Source of the DNA: an uncultured Mycoplasmatota bacterium
Lineage (GTDB): Bacteria > Bacillota_I > Bacilli_A > RF39 > UBA660
Reading direction: 5' to 3'
Assembly: GCA_947645535.1 (NCBI GenBank)
Contig: CANSDD010000015.1
Location: forward strand, 1-21,463
Length of the DNA: 21,463 bases
The notes beneath the pieces are model-generated. The model had not been told where the DNA came from, made no database searches, and was given only the letters and a program-made list of their open reading frames with translations. Made by a program: the position numbers and the translations under genes. Shown here one piece after another: positions 14,545 through 21,156 of this stretch. Every line of letters begins with the position of its first letter. The first letter of the stretch is position 1.

Positions 14545-14898
14545 TTTTTCATAAACATCTTCTATAGGAAGTAATGCTTGTGCTTCTTTATAATATGGTT
14601 TTAAGTGTAAATGAAAATGTTTTACTTCTTGTACTATACCATTATTTTGAATGAGTGTAAGCCCATCAATATGTAATTTTTCTTCTAATAATATTTTCAT
14701 TTTCTTTGTTATTTCTAGAATAGACTTCCAAGTATTGTTATCCATTTCACTAATGTCTAATATATGTTTCTTAGGAATAATTAGTAAATGTCCATTACTA
14801 TCTGGATTTATGTCTAAAAAGACTTTTACAATTTCATCTTCATATACTGTATATGAAGGTATTTCTTTATTGATAATTTTACAAAAAATACAATTCAT
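14527..14898 (-). CDS. HIT-family nucleotide hydrolase/transferase-type protein
   Basis: A 123-residue protein of the histidine triad superfamily, which acts on nucleotide phosphoramidates or dinucleotides in the cytosol. It begins with MNCIFCKIINKEIPS, giving the frequent N-terminal CxxC (C3, C6), has FLDINP and GHLLIIPKKH, and ends with the triad HFHLHL (H94, H96, H98). All three His are present. I use ATG 14898 because GGAGAG (14912-14907 on the minus strand) lies eight bases upstream; the in-frame GTG at 14907 overlaps it. It is divergent from sufC. The exact substrate is not determinable. Confidence 0.9.
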   Translation of the reverse strand: MNCIFCKIINKEIPSYTVYEDEIVKVFLDINPDSNGHLLIIPKKHILDISEMDNNTWKSILEITKKMKILLEEKLHIDGLTLIQNNGIVQEVKHFHLHLKPYYKEAQALLPIEDVYEKIKEHE

Positions 14899-14918
14899 AT
14901 TTATCACTCTCCATATTT

Positions 14919-14947
14919 ATTATAATAAAAAGAAAAAAAAGAGTAAA
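14919..14947 (-). promoter_or_regulatory. Promoter of the HIT gene
   Basis: On the minus strand TTTACT (14947-14942), a 17-base spacer and a perfect TATAAT (14924-14919), about 20 bases before the ATG. The -35 box lies inside the palindrome at 14936-14955. Confidence 0.45.
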
Positions 14948-14955
14948 CTCTTTTT
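14936..14955. other. Palindromic hairpin in the HIT-suf divergent region
   Basis: A perfect 8-bp stem, AAAAAGAG and CTCTTTTT, with a TAAA loop. It resembles a terminator but stands between divergent genes, upstream of both. It may be a transcription-factor site, a barrier to stray transcription, or a leftover. Confidence 0.4.
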
Positions 14956-14958
14956 CGT

Positions 14959-14976
14959 GAATATCTGCGAATATTC
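14959..14976. promoter_or_regulatory. Candidate operator between HIT and suf genes
   Basis: GAATAT (14959-14964) and ATATTC (14971-14976) form an inverted repeat with a 6-base spacer. AATATTC occurs again at 15016-15022, just before the sufC -35 box. Such a dyad could bind a regulator of Fe-S or redox genes. Short AT-rich dyads are common in this DNA, so support is weak. Confidence 0.25.
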
Positions 14977-15023
14977 TATTATTATTATGTTTTATTTTAT
15001 CATATTTATACAAGTAATATTCA

Positions 15024-15052
15024 TTTACTAAACAATAAATAAATGGTAAAAT
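15024..15052 (+). promoter_or_regulatory. Promoter of the suf operon
   Basis: TTTACT (15024-15029), a 17-base spacer and TAAAAT (15047-15052) preceded by TGG, an extended -10. The start would be near 15059, almost at the GGTAGGTGA ribosome site, giving a very short leader. Confidence 0.6.
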
Positions 15053-15072
15053 ATAGTGGTAGGTGATTGATT

Positions 15073-15849
15073 ATGCATATATTAAAAATAGAGCATTTAA
15101 CAGTAGAAGTTGAAAAAAAGATTATATTACATGATTTTAATTTGGAAATAAAAAGTGGTGAAGTACATGCCATTATGGGACCAAATGGAACGGGAAAATC
15201 AACATTATCAAAAGTAATCATGGGTTATCCTGGTTATCATATTATAGAGGGAACAATTACTTTTGATGGTACAATAGTTAATGACTTATCTGTAGATAAA
15301 AGAGCAAAATTAGGTATTTTTTTAGGAATGCAAATGCCACTAGAAATAGAAGGGGTTACAAATGCTGATTTTCTTAGAAGTGCATTAAATGCAAAAGAAA
15401 ATGAAAATTTTAATTTAATGAAGTTTATTAAAAAATTAGATACAACAGTAGAAATGTTGGAAATGAATAAAGATATGATTCATAGAGATATTAACCAAGG
15501 TTTTTCCGGTGGAGAAAGAAAGAAAAATGAAATTTTACAAATGTATATGTTAAAACCAAGTATGGTTATTTTAGATGAAATTGATTCAGGATTAGATGTA
15601 GATAGTTTAAAAATTGTAGGAACAAGTGCTATGAAATATTTTGAAGAAGAAGCGCCAGCAGCACTTATTATTACTCATTATCAAAGATTACTAGAATATA
15701 TTAAACCAACTCATGTACATATTATGATTGATGGCTCTATTGTAAAAAGCGGAGATTCTTCATTAGTAGAGGAAATAGAAACTTCTGGATATGATAAATT
15801 TAAAAAAAGTGGGACACATGCAATGGAGGCTTCTAATCATCATGAATAA
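15073..15849 (+). CDS. sufC: Fe-S cluster assembly ATPase SufC
   Basis: Cytosolic ABC-type ATPase that drives the SUF scaffold. The 258-residue protein has Walker A GPNGTGKS (36-43), the signature FSGGERKKNEI (144-154), which is typical of SufC rather than transport ATPases, and Walker B with D-loop VILDEIDSGLD (165-175). The late histidine lies in LIITHY. The ATG at 15073 is preferred over the upstream TTG because GGTAGGTGA (15058-15066) fits it. It overlaps the next gene by eight bases. The following genes confirm a SUF operon. Confidence 0.95.
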   Translation: MHILKIEHLTVEVEKKIILHDFNLEIKSGEVHAIMGPNGTGKSTLSKVIMGYPGYHIIEGTITFDGTIVNDLSVDKRAKLGIFLGMQMPLEIEGVTNADFLRSALNAKENENFNLMKFIKKLDTTVEMLEMNKDMIHRDINQGFSGGERKKNEILQMYMLKPSMVILDEIDSGLDVDSLKIVGTSAMKYFEEEAPAALIITHYQRLLEYIKPTHVHIMIDGSIVKSGDSSLVEEIETSGYDKFKKSGTHAMEASNHHE

Positions 15850-16645
15850 AATAATAATAGAAAATGATATTGTTGTGCAAACAAAGCTTAGTTCTAAAGT
15901 AAAACTTTCTTTTTTAGAAAAAAATGAAGATTTTATTGTAAATAAACTAGTTATTGATATGATAGGAGATTCTAAATTAGAAATAGAATATCGAAATGAT
16001 ACTGCCTTAAAATTAGATATACTAATTCGCATTTCAGAAGGTGTCAAAGCTGACATATTTGAAATTAGAAAAGGAAATTTAATGAAGATTCAGTATCGTT
16101 ATGATTTAGATACAAATAGTAGCTTGTCTATTGCAAAATTTTATTATATAAATGGAATAAAGGAATTAGATACCATTTATTTAAAAGGAGAAAATTCGAA
16201 AATAGATTATAAGCTAAAAACGATTTCTACTGTAAGAGAAAAATATGATATTACTGTTCATCATGAAGGAAAAAATTCAGAGAGTTTGATAGAAACGAAT
16301 GGAGTAACTGTATTAAATGGTACTATTGATTTCCATGTATCAGGATTTGTACCAAATGGTAAAACAGGCTGTGTGTTAAATCAAAATAATCGGATTGTTA
16401 ACTTAAACGAGCAAAAATGTAGTATTCACCCAAATTTATTTATAGATGAATATGATGTAATCGCAAATCATTCGGCTTTTATCGGAAAATTTAAAGAGGA
16501 AGAATTATTTTATTTAGAAAGTAGAGGATTAAGTGAGGCTGAGTCAATTAATTTATTAGTAAAAGGATTTCTACTTTCTAATCTAGAACTTTCTAATAAA
16601 AGGAAGGAAGAGGTCAATAATATCATTAACCAGTATTGGAGGTGA
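15842..16645 (+). CDS. Short SufB/SufD-family scaffold protein
   Basis: Partner of SufC in Fe-S cluster assembly. The protein is 267 residues, far shorter than the usual 400-470 for SufD or SufB. It keeps the beta-helix core and C-terminal family segment: NNRIVNLNEQKCSIHPNL, DVIANHSAFIG (H210 at the position of the functional SufD histidine), and EEELFYLESRGLSEAES. C193 lies in the central strand region where SufB proteins often have a cysteine. It lacks most of the helical N-terminal domain. The ATG at 15842 overlaps sufC by eight bases, with GGAGG at 15825-15829; an earlier ATG at 15818 lacks a ribosome site. Whether it is functionally SufD or a combined SufB/D is not clear. Confidence 0.85.
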   Translation: MNKIIIENDIVVQTKLSSKVKLSFLEKNEDFIVNKLVIDMIGDSKLEIEYRNDTALKLDILIRISEGVKADIFEIRKGNLMKIQYRYDLDTNSSLSIAKFYYINGIKELDTIYLKGENSKIDYKLKTISTVREKYDITVHHEGKNSESLIETNGVTVLNGTIDFHVSGFVPNGKTGCVLNQNNRIVNLNEQKCSIHPNLFIDEYDVIANHSAFIGKFKEEELFYLESRGLSEAESINLLVKGFLLSNLELSNKRKEEVNNIINQYWR

Positions 16646-16648
16646 ATT

Positions 16649-17842
16649 ATGAAGCGAGAAGATTTTTATATGCTAAAAGAGAATATTATTTATTTTGATA
16701 ATGGAGCTACAACCTTAAAACCAAAAGTACTAGGAGAAGCTATTTCAGAATATTATAATGAATATAGTGCGAATGCGCATAGAGGAGATTATGATATTAG
16801 TCTAAAAGTAGATGCAATGTATGAAGAAGCAAGGGAATCAGTTAAAAATTTTATCAATGCAGAAAAGTCGAAAGAAATTATATTTACAAGTGGATCAACA
16901 GATTCTTTAAATAAAATTATATTTGGCTATTTTAAATATCATTTAAAGAAAGATGATGAAGTATTACTTACAAAAAGTGAACATGCGTCAAATGTACTAC
17001 CTTGGTTTGAATTACAAGAGGAAGTTGGAATAAAAGTAAATTATATTCCGTTAAATGAACATTTAGAAGTAACAATGGAAAATGTTAAGAATAGCATTAC
17101 AGATAAAACAAAAGTGATTAGTATTGCTCATATTACAAATGTGGTGGGTGATATTCGTCCATTAAAAGAAATTATAGAATATGCTCATGAAAGAGGAATT
17201 TTAGTCAATGTAGATGGTGCTCAAAGTGTACCACATATAAAAACAGATGTACAAGAATTAGATACTGATTTTTTGAGTTTTTCAGCTCATAAGATGTGTG
17301 GACCTACTGGAGTTGGAGTTCTTTACGGAAAAGAAGAATTATTAAAAAATACAAGACCAATTATATTTGGTGGAGGTATGAATGCCAGTTATCAAGAGGA
17401 TGGCACTAGAGTGTATGATGATTTACCATCATTATTAGAAGCAGGTACTCCTAATATAGCAGGTGTGATTGGATTTGGAAAAGTACTTGAATATTTAAAT
17501 AATATTGGAATAGAAAATATAGAAAAAAAAGAACAAGAATTAAAAGAATATGCATTGAATAAATTTACAGAAATACCAAATATGATTGTGTATAATGATT
17601 ATACCAAAAGTGGTATTATTGCATTTAATATAAAAGATATTTTCGCACAAGATTTAGCTATTTATTTAAATAATTATGGAATTTGTGTTAGAGCTGGTAA
17701 TCATTGTTCTAAAATATTAAAAGATGAAATTGGAATAAAAAATACTTGTCGTGCTAGTTTTTATTTTTATAACACAAAAGAAGAAATAGATAAGTTTGTA
17801 GAAGTACTAAAAAATCCAAATATGAAAAATGAAATTATTTAA
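16649..17842 (+). CDS. sufS: Cysteine desulfurase SufS
   Basis: PLP enzyme that takes sulfur from cysteine for Fe-S assembly. The 397-residue protein shows IYFDNGATT at the start, NAHRGDY, the PLP-binding D189 in VNVDGAQ and lysine K215 in FSAHKMCGPTGVG, and the persulfide cysteine C353 in RAGNHCSK. The RAGNHC motif replaces the usual RxGHHC, with the first His changed to Asn. The short loop around C353 is of the group II (SufS) type, which normally uses SufU or SufE as sulfur acceptor, yet neither is encoded here. GGAGGTGA (16638-16645) precedes the ATG and contains the upstream stop. A strong terminator follows. Confidence 0.95.
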   Translation: MKREDFYMLKENIIYFDNGATTLKPKVLGEAISEYYNEYSANAHRGDYDISLKVDAMYEEARESVKNFINAEKSKEIIFTSGSTDSLNKIIFGYFKYHLKKDDEVLLTKSEHASNVLPWFELQEEVGIKVNYIPLNEHLEVTMENVKNSITDKTKVISIAHITNVVGDIRPLKEIIEYAHERGILVNVDGAQSVPHIKTDVQELDTDFLSFSAHKMCGPTGVGVLYGKEELLKNTRPIIFGGGMNASYQEDGTRVYDDLPSLLEAGTPNIAGVIGFGKVLEYLNNIGIENIEKKEQELKEYALNKFTEIPNMIVYNDYTKSGIIAFNIKDIFAQDLAIYLNNYGICVRAGNHCSKILKDEIGIKNTCRASFYFYNTKEEIDKFVEVLKNPNMKNEII

Positions 17843-17846
17843 TTAG

Positions 17847-17881
17847 AAAACTTACAAATTGTAATTGATTTGTAAGTTTTT
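17847..17881 (+). terminator. Intrinsic terminator of the suf operon
   Basis: A perfect 13-bp stem, AAAACTTACAAAT and ATTTGTAAGTTTT, with an 8-base loop and a terminal T run. It shows the operon ends after sufS. Confidence 0.9.
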
Positions 17882-17889
17882 GCTATTTA

Positions 17890-17918
17890 TTGACCAAATA
17901 TAAAGGGTGTGTTATGAT
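17890..17918 (+). promoter_or_regulatory. Promoter of the MBOAT-DHHW pair
   Basis: TTGACC (17890-17895), a 17-base spacer and TATGAT (17913-17918) with TG at 17910-17911. AGGTGA (17931-17936) serves ATG 17943. The same stretch can be read as a leader peptide with its own ribosome site, discussed separately. Confidence 0.6.
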
Positions 17919-17942
17919 GAATAGAGAAGTAGGTGAAATAGT

Positions 17943-19244
17943 ATGAAATTATGTAGTATTTTATTTCTATGTTTTTTCTTTCCTATATTTTATATAATTT
18001 ATTATCTTATTCCTAAAAGATATCAAAATTATTGGATTTTACTTGGAAGTTTATTTTTTATCATATTTGGAAGAAATTCATTTATTTGGTATTTTCTACT
18101 CATAAGCATAATTACATATTTTGGGATGTTTTTAATATCTAATTTACCAAAAAAGATTTCTAAGAAAAAAATATCATATTGGGTGATTGGTATTTTAATA
18201 TTTATTTGGTTTCTGTTTATACGAGAAGTTAAAACAAGCTATGGTATATCTTATCCTATTTGTTATGGCATTATTTTATTGCAAAATATTGTATCATTAA
18301 GAGAATTTACTAAACAAAATAAAAAATTACCGATTATACTTGATTATTTTACTTATTCTTCATTTTTCCCAAAATTACTTTTAGGGCCCATTGTATCTTA
18401 TTTTGATATGGAAGAAGATTTAAAAGGAAGAACAATTTCTAAAACAGTAATAACAGAAGGTTTTTTCAACTTTTTAAGAGGAGTATTTGAACAAGTGTTA
18501 TTAGTAGGAAGTTTATCAGTTTTAAGGGAAGCTTTGTTAATCAGTCCAATATCTATTTTATCTTCATGGCTTTTATTACTTACAACAATGTTAATTATTA
18601 TACTATTTTTTATTAGTTATTCTCATATGACAATTGGACTTAGTCTTATGCTAGGATTTACTTTTTCGAAAGAATTCGATTACCCGTTTAGCTTTTATCA
18701 ACTAAAAGATTTATTTAATTATTTTCAAATAAGTATAAAGAAAATATATATAAACATGGTATCAAAATTAAGATTACCTTATGTTGTAAAATCTATTTTA
18801 TTATTATTTCTTATTTCACTTACTTATGGAATCAATGTCAATATTTTATTATGGATTTTAGGAATAGGAATTGGTATAGCATTAGAAAAAATTTTTATAA
18901 AAAAGTCTTATTTTTTTGGACATCTTTGGTTTTTTTTATCTTTCGTCTTTTTAGTAAGACCATCTATGGAAGGAATAAGACAAACATTTACTGGATTATT
19001 TGATATTTTTCATCTTCCTTTTATAACAATTGAAACAGGATATTATTTCCGCTCTTATTTTATTATTTTATTGGTTTCAATTTTTATTAGTTTAGGAGTG
19101 ATAAAATGGATTGTAAATAAGATAGAGAAAAAATCACTATTTCATTTGTTTAGAGATATTTGTTATTTTATATTATTATTTGTTTGTTTCATTTATTTAG
19201 TATCAAATAGTTATATATTTGGTTGTTTTGGATTTGAGGTGTAA
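17943..19244 (+). CDS. MBOAT-like multi-pass membrane protein lacking hallmark histidines
   Basis: A 433-residue protein with about ten hydrophobic segments. Its order of motifs follows the AlgI/DltB-type MBOAT O-acyltransferases, which move acyl groups across the membrane onto surface polymers: FFPKLLLGPI (141-150), SYSHMTIGLSLMLGF (225-239, in place of the usual SGYSDMAIGLGxxxGF), EFDYPF (244-249), and GI..NILLW...G..IALEK (296-316). Two conserved histidine motifs are changed: RWHxSL reads YFQISI (260-265), and WHG reads TYG (294-296). The second His of the LLHG motif is also absent (GIGIG). Catalysis by the usual route seems lost. The frame is intact. It is the first gene of a pair with the DHHW-like gene one base downstream. 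Confidence 0.75.
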   Translation: MKLCSILFLCFFFPIFYIIYYLIPKRYQNYWILLGSLFFIIFGRNSFIWYFLLISIITYFGMFLISNLPKKISKKKISYWVIGILIFIWFLFIREVKTSYGISYPICYGIILLQNIVSLREFTKQNKKLPIILDYFTYSSFFPKLLLGPIVSYFDMEEDLKGRTISKTVITEGFFNFLRGVFEQVLLVGSLSVLREALLISPISILSSWLLLLTTMLIIILFFISYSHMTIGLSLMLGFTFSKEFDYPFSFYQLKDLFNYFQISIKKIYINMVSKLRLPYVVKSILLLFLISLTYGINVNILLWILGIGIGIALEKIFIKKSYFFGHLWFFLSFVFLVRPSMEGIRQTFTGLFDIFHLPFITIETGYYFRSYFIILLVSIFISLGVIKWIVNKIEKKSLFHLFRDICYFILLFVCFIYLVSNSYIFGCFGFEV

Positions 19245-19245
19245 T

Positions 19246-20322
19246 ATGAAAAAATTAGATTTTATATTTGTAATCTTATTTATGATAGTACTAATAATAT
19301 TTGGTATAATGTTCATTACTTCTAAAGAAAAAGAATATTCAAAGGAAGAGGATAGATTATTAGCAAACAGACCAAATATGCATTTTTTTTCAAGGGAAAC
19401 AGTAGCAGGAATAGAACAATTTTATCAAGATCAATTTTTATATCGAAATACTTTTTTGGAATTAGAAACTTATTTGAATACAAAATTGGGTATTTATGAA
19501 AAGAATAATGTTTATATTGGAAACAATGATTATTTATTTGAAAAAACTAAGAAAATAGAATATTCGGATGAATTTGTAAAATATTTAAATCAATTTTATA
19601 AAGAGCATAATAGTTTAAATATGTCACTTATTTTAATACCAAGTCATATTACTATAAATCCTAATCTGAAAGAAAATACACCTATTTATGATGAATATGA
19701 AGATATAAAAGATATTTATCGTAAGATTACATTTAATACAATTGATGTTGTTAATACATTAAAAGAAGGAAATAAAGAATATGAAATGTATTATCATACA
19801 GATTCTCATTTGACAAGTTATGGAGCTTATAATGTATATTTAGAGTATGCATCATCATCATTATTAGAAAGTTATTTTATTACTGACTTTGATATTTTAA
19901 AAGTAACAAATGATTTTAGTGGAAATTTAATTAGAAAAGTACATAATTTTAATTCAAAAAAAGATACAATTGTCAAATTTGTACCTAGGATAGAGCCAGT
20001 ATTAGAGATAGAATATGAAGGGAATATTATAGATTCATTTTATTTTGAGAATGCCTTAAATGATGAATATATGTATTATTATTTTTTGGGAGAAGTACCT
20101 CTTTTAACTATTACAAATAAAGAAGCCGAAGGAGAGATACTTATTTTAAAAGACGAAAGTGCAAATGCAATTATTCCTTTTTTAACAAACCATTATTATA
20201 AAGTGCATGTAATTGATACAAATCTTTATCAATCTTCTTTTTCAGAATATTTAGAGAATCATAAAGAAATTAGAGAAGTATTATTTATTTATGGATTAAA
20301 TGATATTGATAATCTTATTTAA
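19246..20322 (+). CDS. DHHW/AlgJ-like membrane-anchored protein, divergent active site
   Basis: A 358-residue protein with one N-terminal membrane helix (about 5-25) and an external domain. It follows the DHHW/AlgJ-type SGNH family, usual partners of MBOAT acyltransferases: SKEEDRLLANRP early, VYIGNNDYLFE (89-99), HTDSHLTSYGAY (184-195) where relatives have DHHWT..GAY, YFLGEVPLLTITN (279-291) and LKDESANAIIPFL (301-313) where relatives have KDSxAN. The first His and Trp of DHHW are changed (DSHL), and Glu stands at the nucleophile Ser position. D185... of the Asp-His pair and H188 remain. The frame is complete. I use ATG 19246 after GAGGTG; the upstream frame start lies within the MBOAT gene. 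The stop overlaps the convergent sigma gene by four bases. Confidence 0.75.
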   Translation: MKKLDFIFVILFMIVLIIFGIMFITSKEKEYSKEEDRLLANRPNMHFFSRETVAGIEQFYQDQFLYRNTFLELETYLNTKLGIYEKNNVYIGNNDYLFEKTKKIEYSDEFVKYLNQFYKEHNSLNMSLILIPSHITINPNLKENTPIYDEYEDIKDIYRKITFNTIDVVNTLKEGNKEYEMYYHTDSHLTSYGAYNVYLEYASSSLLESYFITDFDILKVTNDFSGNLIRKVHNFNSKKDTIVKFVPRIEPVLEIEYEGNIIDSFYFENALNDEYMYYYFLGEVPLLTITNKEAEGEILILKDESANAIIPFLTNHYYKVHVIDTNLYQSSFSEYLENHKEIREVLFIYGLNDIDNLI

Positions 20323-21011
20323 TTATTATTATTTTTTATAAATTCATGAAGCATTTTACCAAGTGCTCTTTTTTCAATTCTAGATACATAACTTCTAGAT
20401 ATATTAAGTGTTTTAGCTATTTCTTTTTGTGTCAAAGGTTGCTTATTTTCTAATCCATAACGTTTTTCAACAATTTCTTTTTCTCTAGGTGTTAAAACAT
20501 TAAAATATTTTTTTAATAATGTTAAATTATTTTTTAAATGTAAATCAAGTGCAAAATCTGGTTTTGGAGTATTTAAAATATCTAGAAAAGTTATTTCGTT
20601 TCCGTCTTTATCAAATCCAATTGAATCATTAATACTAATATTTTTGTTATTCTTTTTATCTGCTCTAAAATGCATTAATATTTCATTTTCAATACATCTT
20701 GCACAATAGGTAGTAATTCTTGTGCCATGTTTGTAAGAATAACTGTCAATGCCTTTAATAAGTCCAATCGTACCTATGCTAATTAAATCATCCATATCTT
20801 CATTTCTGTGGTCATATTTTTTGACAATATGAGCAACTAGCCTAAGATTATGTTCAATAAGTTTATTACGAGCTTCATTATCTCCTAATCTAGCTTTTTC
20901 TACACATTCATCTTCTTCCTCTTTAGAAAGTGGATCGGGAAAAACATTATTAGAGTAGGCAGCTGTAAAAATGTGAAGATCTTTTAACCATTTTTTTAAT
21001 AAATCAAACAA
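20319..21011 (-). CDS. sigK: SigK-type sporulation RNA polymerase sigma factor with pro-sequence
   Basis: Sigma-70 family factor for late mother-cell gene expression. Over 230 residues it shows FPDPLSKEEE, NLRLVAHIVKKY (56-66), DDLISIGTIGLIKGI (74-88), YCARCIENEILMH (102-114), the SigK/SigE-type IGFDKDGNEI (131-140) and C-terminal ISRSYVSRIEKRAL (204-217). Residues 1-22 before FPDPLS match the position and hydrophobic/basic character of the pro-sequence cleaved from pro-sigma-K. I choose TTG 21011: AGGAG (21024-21020) is eight bases upstream, whereas an ATG at 21077 has no ribosome site. The gene is intact, with no skin-like insertion. SigE is a less likely identity. No clear promoter was found upstream. 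Confidence 0.85.
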   Translation of the reverse strand: MFDLLKKWLKDLHIFTAAYSNNVFPDPLSKEEEDECVEKARLGDNEARNKLIEHNLRLVAHIVKKYDHRNEDMDDLISIGTIGLIKGIDSYSYKHGTRITTYCARCIENEILMHFRADKKNNKNISINDSIGFDKDGNEITFLDILNTPKPDFALDLHLKNNLTLLKKYFNVLTPREKEIVEKRYGLENKQPLTQKEIAKTLNISRSYVSRIEKRALGKMLHEFIKNNNN

Positions 21012-21156
21012 ACAAATCACTCCTAATGAAAGTATATTTGAAAAGATAATATTTATTCTAAAATAGTTAATGAACATGTACGATATTTTAGAACAAGCAA
21101 TATTAGTGTATAAAAAAATAATAAAGACTAACTTGTGACATAATTTTATTTTTTCG

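Noticed and set aside
14651..15031. 126-codon plus-strand frame opposite the HIT gene
   Set aside because: The HIT family motifs on the minus strand are unmistakable, and this frame has no ribosome site and only reversed-coding composition.
15791..15841. Longer start for the SufB/D-type gene
   Set aside because: No ribosome site and a long overlap with sufC; ATG 15842 is better supported.
15763..16056. 97-codon minus-strand frame across the sufC/sufB-D junction
   Set aside because: Antisense to two recognised genes with no translation signal.
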